11,222 nucleotides of DNA from JAHELU01 sp039029335 (GCA_039029335.1 JBCCGJ010000192.1:1-11222), one strand, 5' to 3'; shown: positions 1-7,638, numbered from the stretch's first letter. Made by a program: numbers and translations. The notes: generated by a model from the letters alone, not told the origin.

Positions 1-708
1 CACGACGCCGCATCGGCGTTCTGGGCCACGACACTGGACGGGACGATCGGCCCGCCCAGAGGTGACCAGGGGCAGTTCGCCACCCTGGAGCCGACCGCCG
101 GCGATCCCTGCATCCGCCTCCAACGTTTTGCTGACGGACCGAGGGTGCACCTCGACCTCCACGTCGAGCAGCCGGACCTGGCACGTCGGCACGCGGAAGC
201 GCTCGGCGCCACCCACGTTGCCGATCTCGGGTTCCACATCATGACGACACCGTCGGGTTTCACGTTCTGCCTGGTTTCCCATGACGGCGAAGCAACGCGG
301 CCGACGCCGGCGATGACGCCCCACCCGGTTGCGTTCGACACCCTGTGTCTCGACGTGCCTGCGGCGGACTTCGACGCGGAACTCGAATTCTGGGCCGGCA
401 TGGTCGGCCTTGGTTGGCGGGCCGGTGAACCGGCGGAGTTCGCCAGGATCCACGTCGCCCCGGAACTGCCCTTCAGCCTGCTCGTCCAGCGGCTGGGTGA
501 CAACGACCCCGGCCCGACTCGGGCGCACCTCGACCTCCACTGCGAGCCGGACTCGGCGATGAAGATCGCCACGGTGCATACCGGACGGGGCGCAGCGGTG
601 GTTGGAGAGTTCGACGGCTGGATCCTCATGCGGGACCCGGCCGGCCTGCCGTACTGCCTGGTCACCGGTCCGATCGACGATCCGCCGTGGACCCGCCGGG
701 CCGCCTGA
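1..708 (+). CDS. VOC (glyoxalase-like) family protein, 5' truncated
   Basis: The frame is open from base 1 and stops with TGA at 706-708, giving 235 residues with no start inside, so the N-terminus lies outside the window. The product shows two tandem vicinal-oxygen-chelate-like modules. Each ends in a similar block: HLDLHVEQ then GFTFCLV in the first, HLDLHCEP then GLPYCLV in the second. This points to an internal duplication, as in double-domain Glyoxalase_6-type proteins. The second module opens near FDTLCLDVPAADFDAELEFW. The first visible residues (DAASAFWATTLDG) fit the start of module one, so probably only 10-20 residues are missing. VOC proteins usually bind a metal and act as dioxygenases, glyoxalases, isomerases or resistance proteins; the substrate here cannot be told. 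A GTG at 145 could be taken for a start, but it lies inside the first module. The gene converges on pup and has no operon partner in view. Confidence 0.8.
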   Translation, partial: HDAASAFWATTLDGTIGPPRGDQGQFATLEPTAGDPCIRLQRFADGPRVHLDLHVEQPDLARRHAEALGATHVADLGFHIMTTPSGFTFCLVSHDGEATRPTPAMTPHPVAFDTLCLDVPAADFDAELEFWAGMVGLGWRAGEPAEFARIHVAPELPFSLLVQRLGDNDPGPTRAHLDLHCEPDSAMKIATVHTGRGAAVVGEFDGWILMRDPAGLPYCLVTGPIDDPPWTRRAA

Positions 709-790
709 CAGACGACCGCGTTCTCGAGCGCGTTGTCGACCGCGCCTGCACCATCACCGGCTCACTGACCGGTGCGGCGTGGAGTGGTGG
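709..790. terminator. Convergent intergenic hairpins (possible bidirectional terminator)
   Basis: The gap between the VOC stop and the pup stop holds two short perfect inverted repeats. GCGCG (728-732) pairs with CGCGC (741-745) over an 8-base loop. CACCGG (755-760) pairs with CCGGTG (769-774) over an 8-base loop. Neither has a clear T-tract, so a canonical intrinsic terminator is not shown. Their place between two converging genes makes a bidirectional stop plausible. Confidence 0.4.
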
Positions 791-985
791 CTACTGGCCG
801 CCCTTTTGGATGTAGCTCTTCACGAAATCCTCGGCGTTGGTCTCCAACACGTCATCAATCTCGTCCAAGAGATCATCCAACTCCGCTTTGAGCGCCTCAC
901 CAGACTCCGAGGACGCGGGGGCCTCCTCAACCACCTCGTCCTGGGGCTTCGGAGCGTTCTTCTTGATTTGCTCACGTTCAGCCAT
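791..985 (-). CDS. pup: Prokaryotic ubiquitin-like protein Pup
   Basis: This encodes 64 residues, the typical length of Pup. Pup is the small, largely disordered modifier that PafA attaches to substrate lysines to mark them for the ARC/20S proteasome. The N-terminal half is charged and rich in Glu, Pro and Ser. The C-terminal half carries the hallmark segment LDDLLDEIDDVLETNAEDFV, which forms a helix with the ARC coiled coil in the mycobacterial complex, and the protein ends in QKGGQ. The terminal Gln means the gene product must be deamidated to Glu by Dop before ligation, consistent with dop lying 40 bases upstream on the same strand. The ATG at 985 is preceded by a strong AGGAGG five bases away. 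It is probably the last gene of the ARC-dop-pup operon; the next gene downstream runs in the opposite direction. Identification is essentially certain. Confidence 0.98.
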   Translation of the reverse strand: MAEREQIKKNAPKPQDEVVEEAPASSESGEALKAELDDLLDEIDDVLETNAEDFVKSYIQKGGQ

Positions 986-990
986 GGTTT

Positions 991-996
991 CCTCCT
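991..996 (-). promoter_or_regulatory. Strong Shine-Dalgarno site of pup
   Basis: AGGAGG on the minus strand lies five bases before the pup ATG. It is the only full-consensus ribosome binding site at good spacing in the operon. This fits a need for much more Pup than of the two enzymes encoded upstream on the same message. Confidence 0.75.
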
Positions 997-1025
997 GCGT
1001 TGGGCTTTGGTCCCCGGCGAGACCG

Positions 1026-2537
1026 TCAGGCGCCGAGCTTGTCGAGCAAGTCCGTCACACTTTCGCTTTCGTCCAGGATAGTGCCGACATGGTCGACAGT
1101 ACCGCGCGCCGGCTCCAGCATGGGAACTCTACGGAGCGGGTCGTCACCGATGTCGAAGACGATCGAGTCCCAATTTGCGGCAACGATGTGGTCGGCGTAC
1201 TGCTGAAGGCACCGCCCCCGGAAGTACGCCCGGGTGTCCGGCGGCGGCTCCGAAACGGCGGTAACGGCGTCTGCGTCATCGATGATGACCTCCAGTCCGG
1301 CCCGTGACGCCAGGGACTTCTCCGGCCGCAGATCGTGATACTGCAGGTCCAGAGCCCGGAGCCGGGGATCCTCCCAGTCGCAGTCATGGCGATCCATGAA
1401 ACCCTCGATCAGCCGCTTCTTGGCGATCCAGTCCACCGAGCCCGAGAGCTGCTCGTAGTCGGTCTCGAGCACGTTCAGCGTGTGCTCCCACCGCTCTAGC
1501 ACCTGCTTGCCGCAGTCCTCACCGACAGCCTCCAGCCCGTAGCGGTCCGCCCAGGCCCGGGCCTTGGTCAGGATGTCCCACTGGATCTCGATCGCGGTGG
1601 CGGTCTTGCCGTCGGCCAGGGCGAGCGGCTTGGCCAGGGTCAGGTCGTGGCTGACCGCATGCATCGCCTCGACGGGTGCGTCGAGCAGGATCGGATTCTC
1701 GTACGCCCCGTCCTCCAGCATCGCGAACAGAATGGCGGACGTGCCCACCTTCATCAGCGTGGAGACCTGGGCCATGTTGGCGTCACCGACGATGACGTGG
1801 AGCCTGCGGTACTTCTGGGAGTCCGCATGGGGCTCGTCCCGGGTGTTGACGATTGGCCGCTTGAGGGTGGTCTCCAGCCCGACCTCCTCCTCGAAGTGTT
1901 CGGCCCGCTGGGTCAGCTGATAGGGAACGTCCCGCCTGCTGAGACCCGGCAGTTCGGTACCGACCTTGCCGGACCCGGTGAACACCTGCCGGGTCACGAA
2001 GTGCGTTGTGGCCGCATTGATGATCTGACCGAACGGCAGGTTGCGGTCCAGCAGGTAATTCTCGTGGCAACCGTAGGCGTTGCCCTTCCGATCGGAGTTG
2101 TCCTTGTAGATGACGATCTCCTGGCCACCGGGCAGCGCATCGGCCGCGGCGGCCATGGAGTCGATGAGGATCAGCTCCGCCGCCCGGTCGTACAGGGCAA
2201 CCGACAGCGCGTCACGGCACTCCGGCGTTGACAGCTCCGGGTGGGCATGGTCCACGTAGTAGCGGGCGCCGTTGGTCAGGACCGCGTTCACCAGGTGGGT
2301 CTCCACCTCCGGCGGCATGGAGAACTCCGGGGCCATGAGGTCCCGGGCGTCCGCACCGGGCATCTCGTCGATGAAGTCCCAGGCCACGGGGGTTGTGCGG
2401 TCGTCCAAGCCCCCGACCTCGGTCCCGACGTAGGCGTTGATCAACAACGACGAGGCCGAAACCGGATTCCAGTCCGCGGTCCCGCGGACCATGATCCCGA
2501 ACTCGGTCTCGATCCCGACGATCTTTGGTACTGCCAT
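1026..2537 (-). CDS. dop: Depupylase / Pup deamidase Dop
   Basis: This 503-residue enzyme belongs to the PafA/Dop family, which shares the glutamine-synthetase-like carboxylate-amine ligase fold. It converts Pup's C-terminal Gln to Glu and cleaves the isopeptide bond between Pup and substrates. The N-terminus carries VGIETEFGI (residues 7-15) with metal-binding glutamates, then NPVSASSLLINAY, which matches Dop rather than PafA. Residues 50-66 (TTPVAWDFIDEMPGADA) correspond to the Dop-specific loop that PafA lacks. YVDHAHPELSTPE follows, whose Asp96 aligns with the conserved catalytic Asp of the family. The C-terminal RGRCLQQYADHIVAANWDSIVFD block is also typical. The ATG at 2537 is supported by the conserved first residues; GAAGG lies about 11 bases upstream and GGGGAG directly abuts the start. 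The gene sits 34 bases after ARC and 40 before pup, so cotranscription is likely. No PafA ligase gene is present in the window. Confidence 0.95.
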   Translation of the reverse strand: MAVPKIVGIETEFGIMVRGTADWNPVSASSLLINAYVGTEVGGLDDRTTPVAWDFIDEMPGADARDLMAPEFSMPPEVETHLVNAVLTNGARYYVDHAHPELSTPECRDALSVALYDRAAELILIDSMAAAADALPGGQEIVIYKDNSDRKGNAYGCHENYLLDRNLPFGQIINAATTHFVTRQVFTGSGKVGTELPGLSRRDVPYQLTQRAEHFEEEVGLETTLKRPIVNTRDEPHADSQKYRRLHVIVGDANMAQVSTLMKVGTSAILFAMLEDGAYENPILLDAPVEAMHAVSHDLTLAKPLALADGKTATAIEIQWDILTKARAWADRYGLEAVGEDCGKQVLERWEHTLNVLETDYEQLSGSVDWIAKKRLIEGFMDRHDCDWEDPRLRALDLQYHDLRPEKSLASRAGLEVIIDDADAVTAVSEPPPDTRAYFRGRCLQQYADHIVAANWDSIVFDIGDDPLRRVPMLEPARGTVDHVGTILDESESVTDLLDKLGA

Positions 2538-2571
2538 CTCCCCGGCTGCCTTCTAACGCGTACTCGCGATC

Positions 2572-4341
2572 TCAGAGGTACTGGCCGGTGGCTACCTGCT
2601 CGATAGTTCGTCCACCGCCCTTTTCTTCACCGGCCGGACCGACCAGTGTGCGGACATAGACGATCCGCTCACCCTTCTTACCCGAGATCTTGGCCCAATC
2701 ATCGGGATTTGTGGTGTTCGGTAGATCTTCCTGTTCCTTGTACTCCTGGGTGACCGAGACCAGCAGGTCCTCGGTCAGGATTCCCTTTTCGCCGTTGTCC
2801 AGGAACCGCTTGATGGCGAGCTTCTTGGCCCGGCGCACGATGTTCTCGATCATGGCGCCGGAGGCGAAGTCCTTGAAGTACAGGATCTCCTTGTCACCGT
2901 TCTGGTAGGTGACCTCGAGGAACCGGGTCTCGTCGTCGGTGCGGTACATGAAGTCAACCGCCTGGTCGATCATGGACACCAGCGCCGTCTCCAGTTCGAC
3001 GTTGGTCCGGATCTCGCTCTCGTGGATCGGCAGATCCTTGGTGAGGTAGTTGGAGAAGATCGACTTTGCGGACTCCATGTCCGGCCGTTCGATCTTGATC
3101 TTGACGTCCAGGCGGCCCGGCCGGAGGATCGCCGGGTCGATCAGGTCCTCCCGGTTCGAGGCGCCGATGACGATCACGTTCTTCAGCGTCTCCACACCGT
3201 CGATCTCGGCCAGGAGCTGGGGGACGATGGTGGACTCGATGTCGGAGGAGATACCGCTGCCCCGGGTACGGAACAGGGACTCCATCTCGTCGAAGAAGAT
3301 GATGACCGGCATACCCTCTTCGGACTTCTCACGGGCCCGCTGAAAGATCAGCCGGATCTGCCGCTCGGTCTCACCGACGTACTTGTTGAGCAGCTCCGGG
3401 CCCTTGATGTTGAGGAAGAAGCTCTTCGCCTCGGTGTCCCCGGAGATCTCGCTGACCTTTTTGGCCAGCGAGTTGGCGACGGCCTTGGCGATCAGCGTCT
3501 TCCCGCAACCGGGCGGACCGTAGAGCAGGATGCCCTTCGGCGCCGGCAGCTGGTGCTCGGCGAAAAGGTCGGAGTGGAGGAACGGCAGCTCAACCGCATC
3601 GACGATGGTTTCGATCTGCTCGCTGAGGCCACCGATGTCGTCGTAGCTGACGTCCGGTACCTCTTCAAGGACCAGGTCCTCAACCTCGGCCTTCGGCAGC
3701 TTCTCCACCAGAACGGAGGAGCGGACGTCGAGCAGCATGGAATCGCCGGCCCGAACGCCGGTGCCGACCAGGTGCTCGGCCAACTCCACAACGCGCTCCT
3801 CGTCGGCCCGGCCGACGATGAACGCCCGAAGCCCGTCGGAGAACATCTCCTTGACGGAGACCACCTCACCGGAGCGCTCCGGGTCGCGGACTTTGACGAT
3901 GTTCAGCGATTCGTTCAGGACAACCTCGGCCCCGCGGACCAGCGTGCCCTCCTCGATGGCGGGGTGGGTCTCCACCCGCATCTTGCGACCGCTGGAGAAG
4001 ACGTCGGCCGAGCCGTCGTCGTTGATGCCGAGCAGGGTGCCGTAGGCGCTTGGCGGTTGGGTCAGCTTGTCAACCTCCTCCCGGAGGGCGGCGATGTGTT
4101 CGCGCGCCTCGCGGAGGGTGTAGGTCAGCTTTTCGTTCTGGCTCACCGCTTGGGCCAGCTGGCCCTTGGTGTCCAACAGTCGTTCTTCGAGGGTCCGTAC
4201 CCGCTTGGGAGCGTCCTGAAGGCGGCGGCGGAGGGTTACGACTTCTTCCTCCATCGCCTGCAGCTGCGATTGCAGCTCGGCCATACCGGTTTCGTACTCG
4301 GTCAGCCGCTTCTCATTGTCGGGAGTCTTGACGACCACCAC
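2572..4341 (-). CDS. arc: Proteasome-associated AAA ATPase ARC/Mpa
   Basis: This 589-residue ATPase (Mpa in mycobacteria) forms hexamers that bind Pup, unfold pupylated proteins and feed them to the 20S proteasome. Residues about 10-94 form a coiled coil of heptad-like Leu/Glu/Arg segments, the Pup-docking element. About 96-235 hold the OB-fold interdomain (AYGTLLGINDDGSADVF). The AAA module follows, with Walker A GPPGCGKT (275-282), pore-loop KYVGE (about 320-324), Walker B VIIFFDE (346-352) and RPGRLD (407-412). The protein ends in TGQYL; the GQYL tail with its penultimate Tyr is the mycobacterial core-docking motif. Length is close to M. tuberculosis Mpa (609). The start is a GTG at 4341, followed by a second GTG at 4338; an in-frame stop at 4383-4381 rules out a longer protein. 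AGGAGG at 4346-4341 overlaps the first GTG, so the exact start is uncertain. It is the first gene of the ARC-dop-pup operon. Confidence 0.95.
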   Translation of the reverse strand: MVVVKTPDNEKRLTEYETGMAELQSQLQAMEEEVVTLRRRLQDAPKRVRTLEERLLDTKGQLAQAVSQNEKLTYTLREAREHIAALREEVDKLTQPPSAYGTLLGINDDGSADVFSSGRKMRVETHPAIEEGTLVRGAEVVLNESLNIVKVRDPERSGEVVSVKEMFSDGLRAFIVGRADEERVVELAEHLVGTGVRAGDSMLLDVRSSVLVEKLPKAEVEDLVLEEVPDVSYDDIGGLSEQIETIVDAVELPFLHSDLFAEHQLPAPKGILLYGPPGCGKTLIAKAVANSLAKKVSEISGDTEAKSFFLNIKGPELLNKYVGETERQIRLIFQRAREKSEEGMPVIIFFDEMESLFRTRGSGISSDIESTIVPQLLAEIDGVETLKNVIVIGASNREDLIDPAILRPGRLDVKIKIERPDMESAKSIFSNYLTKDLPIHESEIRTNVELETALVSMIDQAVDFMYRTDDETRFLEVTYQNGDKEILYFKDFASGAMIENIVRRAKKLAIKRFLDNGEKGILTEDLLVSVTQEYKEQEDLPNTTNPDDWAKISGKKGERIVYVRTLVGPAGEEKGGGRTIEQVATGQYL

Positions 4342-4661
4342 CTCCTGGAACTTCTGGGCGAACGGGTACCTCTGGGCTGATTACTCTGATATCCGGACCC
4401 TACCCCTACCTTCGGCAGGAGCGGACCCGGTTCAAGCGGCGGAATACCCGGTCGAGATCTATGTGCGGTCAATTCAATCGTGAATCTGATTCCGATTTTG
4501 GATTCGATTCGAGTGCATTTGGCGGTTGTTCTAGCTGAATGAGGGTAGGACGACCACGTTGTCGGCGTGTGCATACAGTAGTTCGATCATCGTCCGGGAG
4601 AGCGGATCCCTCGGCCGGTGGTTTCGAGCGGTACGCCAACCCTACGGGGTCGACCGGCGGG
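4342..4661. other. 320-base non-coding gap upstream of ARC, with AT-rich island
   Basis: No credible gene, tRNA or strong terminator is seen here. Bases about 4445-4530 are clearly richer in A and T than the surroundings and hold a cluster of GAATC/GATTC pentamers (4482-4486, 4488-4492, 4501-4505, 4506-4510). This is the likely site of the ARC-dop-pup promoter. On the minus strand TTGACC and TTGAAC look like -35 boxes, but neither has a TANNNT hexamer at 16-18 bases, so no exact promoter is called. The 3' ends of peptidase transcripts must also fall here. Confidence 0.5.
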
Positions 4662-6755
4662 CTAACCAGTTAAACCGATCACCCACAGGATGTATGCCAG
4701 GATTCTCGCTTCTTCGCGCCAGGACTCGTATCGGCCGGACGGACCGCCGTGACCGGCGCCCAGGTCTGTCCAGAGCAGAATCGGCGCGGAACCGGTGCCG
4801 ACGTGGCGCAGCTGCTGCACCCACTTCGCCGGTTCCCAGTAGTTGACCCGGGTGTCGTGGAAGCCGCCGGTGGCAAAAATCGACGGGTATTCGATCGCCG
4901 CCACGTTGTCATAGGGCGAATAGGCCAGCATGGCCTTGAATATCTCCTCGCTGGCCGCCGGGTTGCCCCACTCCTCCCACTCGGTGACCGTCAGTGGCTG
5001 GCTCGGGTCCAGGATGGTGTTCAGCGCATCGGCGAACGGCACCTGGGCCACCACCCCGGCGAACAGTTCGGGGGCCTGGTTGACCACCGCACCGGCCATC
5101 AGCCCACCGGCCGATCCTCCACGCAGGATCATCTGATCGGCGGTTGTCCAACCGGTCTCGATCAGGTGGCGGGCGGCGGCGATCACATCGGTGAACGTGT
5201 TCTGCTTCTTCTCGAACTTGCCGTCCAGGTACCACTGCCGGCCCATCTCCCCGCCTCCCCTGGCGTGGACGATGGCAAAGCAGAAACCGCGATCGAGCAG
5301 CGAGAGACGGGCGGCGGAGAACGCCGGATCCATCGACGCCTCATAGGCACCGTAGGCGTACAGCAGCATCGGTCCCGGCTCCGTCCCCCGGTCCTTGCGC
5401 CACACCAGGCTGAGCGGCACGCGGACCCCGTCCGGTGAGGTGGCCCACTCCCGGGAGGATTCGTAGCGGGCGGGGTCGAAGTCACCGAGTACCTCCTGCT
5501 GTTTCAGGAGTTCCCGCTCCCCCGTTCCGGTGTCCAGGAGAAACACCGACGGCGGGGTGACCAGCGAGGTGTACCCGTAGCGGAGGGTCGCGGCGTCGAA
5601 GTCCGGGTTGGCCCCGGCCCAGGTGGTCGACACGGCTTCCGGCTGATCGACCTCGGTGAACGATCCGTCCGCCCAGGAACGAAGACGGATCCGGGTGGTT
5701 CCCTCGGTCCGCTCGAACAGGACCAGGAAGTTGGCGGACACGTCGATGTCGGCGATGGTGACCCGATCGGACGCGGGTACAAGCTCCGTCCAGTTCTCCG
5801 GGCCGGGATCGTCATCCGGTGCGGTCATCACCCGGAAGTTCTCGGCACCGTCGTTCGTGAGGATGACAAACCGGTCGCCGGCGTGCGCCGCCGAGTACTC
5901 GACCCCCTGGCGACGTTCGGCGATGAACCGCGGTTCAGCGGTCGGATCGTCGGCCGGGATGATCCGGAGCTCATCGGTGATCTTCGAACCGCAACCGATG
6001 TGGATGAACGAGTCGTCCTTGTCCCGCCCGACCCCGACGAAGAACCGCTCGTCGGTTTCGCGATGGACGAGCACATCGTCGGAGACCGGGGTACCCACCA
6101 CGTGCCGCCAGACCTCGAACGGCCGGTTGGCCTCGTCCGGCCTGACGTAGAAGAACGTGCGATTGTCCAACGCCCACGCGGAGCCGTAGCTCAGGCCGGT
6201 CAGCCCGTCGTCGATCTCCTCGCCGGTCTCGAGATCGCGGACGACGGCCCCATACCGCTCGTCTCCGGTGCGGTCGGCGCCCCACAGCAGGTACCGGTGG
6301 TCCGGGGAGACGTCGAACAGGCCGACGTCGAAGAACTCGGAGTCTCCGGCTTCGGAGTTCTCGTCGAGAAGGATCGACTCGCTCTCGTCCGCCGTACCCT
6401 CGACCGGTTCGTCACCGACCGGTCGACGGCAGTGGACCGGATACTGATCCCCCTCCTTCGTCCGGGAGTAGTAGGACCACTGATCCTTGGTGACCGGGAC
6501 CGACATGTCGGTCTCCTTGATCCGGCCCTTGATCTCCTGGAACAGGGTCTCCCGGAGGTCGTCCACCGGCGCCATCATCCGTTCCGTGTACCGGTTCTCC
6601 GCTTCGAGGTGGGCCAACACCTCGTCGGCGTCCCGGTCCTGCAACCATCGGTAGGGGTCGACGAGCGTCCGATCCCAGTGGGACGTCTCGACCGGCTCCC
6701 GGCGGCCTACGGGTGGTGTTGCGGTTTCCTCACTCGACAGTGCCTCACTCGACAT
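4662..6755 (-). CDS. ptrB: S9A serine peptidase, oligopeptidase B type
   Basis: This complete 697-residue member of the prolyl oligopeptidase family is closest to oligopeptidase B (E. coli PtrB is 686). These enzymes cleave short peptides, for OpB after Arg or Lys, and a beta-propeller keeps folded proteins out. The N-terminal part has the family segment DPYRWLQDRD. Residues about 80-420 are the propeller and 430-697 the alpha/beta hydrolase domain. The catalytic Ser548 lies in GGSAGG, Asp634 in FHDTRVNYW and His669 in GAGHGG. The segment LTVTEWEEWGNP (588-599) matches the acidic stretch that binds basic side chains in OpB, which supports trypsin-like specificity. No signal peptide is visible, so it is probably cytoplasmic. 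The ATG at 6755 comes six bases after a TAGGCT -10 hexamer, so the mRNA may be leaderless. It is divergent from the histidine phosphatase and lies upstream of ARC on the same strand. A role in trimming proteasomal peptides is inference. The protease II subtype is fairly sure, the symbol less so. Confidence 0.9.
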   Translation of the reverse strand: MSSEALSSEETATPPVGRREPVETSHWDRTLVDPYRWLQDRDADEVLAHLEAENRYTERMMAPVDDLRETLFQEIKGRIKETDMSVPVTKDQWSYYSRTKEGDQYPVHCRRPVGDEPVEGTADESESILLDENSEAGDSEFFDVGLFDVSPDHRYLLWGADRTGDERYGAVVRDLETGEEIDDGLTGLSYGSAWALDNRTFFYVRPDEANRPFEVWRHVVGTPVSDDVLVHRETDERFFVGVGRDKDDSFIHIGCGSKITDELRIIPADDPTAEPRFIAERRQGVEYSAAHAGDRFVILTNDGAENFRVMTAPDDDPGPENWTELVPASDRVTIADIDVSANFLVLFERTEGTTRIRLRSWADGSFTEVDQPEAVSTTWAGANPDFDAATLRYGYTSLVTPPSVFLLDTGTGERELLKQQEVLGDFDPARYESSREWATSPDGVRVPLSLVWRKDRGTEPGPMLLYAYGAYEASMDPAFSAARLSLLDRGFCFAIVHARGGGEMGRQWYLDGKFEKKQNTFTDVIAAARHLIETGWTTADQMILRGGSAGGLMAGAVVNQAPELFAGVVAQVPFADALNTILDPSQPLTVTEWEEWGNPAASEEIFKAMLAYSPYDNVAAIEYPSIFATGGFHDTRVNYWEPAKWVQQLRHVGTGSAPILLWTDLGAGHGGPSGRYESWREEARILAYILWVIGLTG
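6728..6754 (-). repeat. 12-bp direct repeat at the peptidase start
   Basis: On the minus strand the 12-mer TGTCGAGTGAGG occurs at 6754-6743 and again at 6739-6728, separated by three bases. It encodes the doubled SSE of MSSEALSSEE. It is an in-frame 15-base tandem duplication, probably from replication slippage, and lies in the non-conserved N-terminal tail. Confidence 0.7.
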
Positions 6756-6761
6756 GTCGTC

Positions 6762-6767
6762 AGCCTA
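6762..6767 (-). promoter_or_regulatory. Putative -10 box of a leaderless peptidase transcript
   Basis: TAGGCT (TANNNT) on the minus strand is followed by exactly six bases and then the ATG at 6755. That is the spacing seen in actinobacterial leaderless promoters, where transcription starts at the A of ATG. No Shine-Dalgarno sequence precedes this start. No good -35 hexamer is visible 17-18 bases upstream. Confidence 0.5.
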
Positions 6768-6900
6768 CGTATCGAGGACCCCGTTGCCCGGCTGTGGGTT
6801 CGCCGATTTCCGAACTGCACGGTTGGTCTGGCACCCACAGGTGCAAGTCCCGCGACCGACCGGTACCCAATTTCGGTCTGGAGCCGGGAACGGACGCCGC

Positions 6901-6906
6901 TAGTCT
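6901..6906 (+). promoter_or_regulatory. Putative -10 box of a leaderless phosphatase transcript
   Basis: TAGTCT (TANNNT) is followed by six bases and then the ATG at 6913, mirroring the layout on the other side of this divergent region. There is no purine-rich ribosome binding site in the six bases before the ATG. The -35 region is weak. Hairpin-forming arms also lie in this gap: GCACC-caca-GGTGC, and GACCGA with TCGGTC further right. Confidence 0.5.
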
Positions 6907-6912
6907 CTCCTG

Positions 6913-7638
6913 ATGAGCAGCGAGCCGAGCGAAGCCGGGGCGACCGGGTCGTATCCGCAGACCTTCTTCGAACCGCCCTCGGGGGCGGGTCAGGTGCTCC
7001 TCATACGCCATGGCCAGTCCGAGCCGTATCGTCCCGGATCGCCCTTCCCGCTCGTCGACGGACATGGTGACCCCAAGCTGACGGAGCTGGGCCATTACCA
7101 GGCCACGCTGGTCGGCGGGCGGCTGGCAACCGAACCCGTCGCCGCCATCTATGCGTCGAGCCTGACCAGGACCCAACAGACCGCGGCGCCGCTTGCGGAA
7201 GCGACCGGCCTTACGACGGTGATCGAACCGGATCTGCGGGAGGTCTTCCTCGGTGAGGGCGAGGGCGGCCGGTTCCGAGAGATGGCCACCAACGACCATC
7301 CGGCTGCGGTCGCGCTTCGGGAGAACCAGGAGTGGGGTGAGGTACCGGGCGCCGAGACGAACGAACAGCTGACCGCCAGAACCGTCGCCGCAGTCCGGCG
7401 AATCGCCGCCGCCCACCCCGATCAGCTGGTTGCGGCCTTCTGTCACGGTGGGGTGATCGCCGCGGTGCTCGGCTACACCATGGGGGTGAACGCCATGGCG
7501 TTCGGCGGCGCCCGGCACACCTCCATCAACCACCTGGTCGTGTCACCACCGGCGAACGATCCGGCGCTCTGGACGCTTCGGCTCTTCAACGACGGTGGAC
7601 ACAGCGGAAGCCTCACCGGGGACCACCTTCCCGGCTGA
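6913..7638 (+). CDS. Histidine phosphatase family protein (phosphoglycerate mutase-like)
   Basis: This 241-residue protein belongs to the phosphohistidine phosphatase superfamily, branch 1. The signature LLIRHGQSE holds Arg32 and the nucleophile His33. Arg86 sits in SSLTRTQQTA, the likely proton-donor Glu110 in DLREVFLGEGEG, and the second catalytic His178 in AAFCHGG. These are the residues needed to form and hydrolyse a phosphohistidine, so the enzyme should be active. The substrate is not evident: members include phosphoglycerate mutases, sugar- or nucleotide-phosphate phosphatases and others. The length and the GEGEG insert, where true dPGM has other sequence, favour a phosphatase over a glycolytic mutase. 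An extension of about 25 residues rich in Ser, Glu and Pro precedes the RHG motif. Start choice rests on the leaderless spacing. The gene stands alone: the peptidase is divergent and the next plus-strand gene starts about 210 bases later. Confidence 0.88.
   Translation: MSSEPSEAGATGSYPQTFFEPPSGAGQVLLIRHGQSEPYRPGSPFPLVDGHGDPKLTELGHYQATLVGGRLATEPVAAIYASSLTRTQQTAAPLAEATGLTTVIEPDLREVFLGEGEGGRFREMATNDHPAAVALRENQEWGEVPGAETNEQLTARTVAAVRRIAAAHPDQLVAAFCHGGVIAAVLGYTMGVNAMAFGGARHTSINHLVVSPPANDPALWTLRLFNDGGHSGSLTGDHLPG

Noticed and set aside
145..708. GTG 145 as the true start of the VOC gene
   Set aside because: The same frame continues upstream to base 1 with sequence that completes the first VOC module, so the gene is truncated by the window instead.
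3022..4380. Long plus-strand open frame (452 codons) opposite ARC
   Set aside because: It lies antisense to a certain gene, has low-complexity Leu/Asp/Val-rich translation without a recognisable domain, and arises from GC-rich codon use.
4302..4574. 90-codon minus-strand open frame upstream of ARC
   Set aside because: It overlaps the ARC N-terminus in another frame, has no family features, and its composition is like random translation of the gap.
6828..6880. tRNA-like or cobalamin-riboswitch-like segment (GGTGCAAGTCCCGCG)
   Set aside because: The T-arm stem does not pair, no acceptor stem or CCA end is present, and the remaining B12 riboswitch elements are missing. Only two short hairpins remain.
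5883..7070. 395-codon plus-strand open frame opposite the peptidase
   Set aside because: It is antisense to the catalytic peptidase gene and runs through the divergent promoter region into the phosphatase gene; it looks like a shadow.
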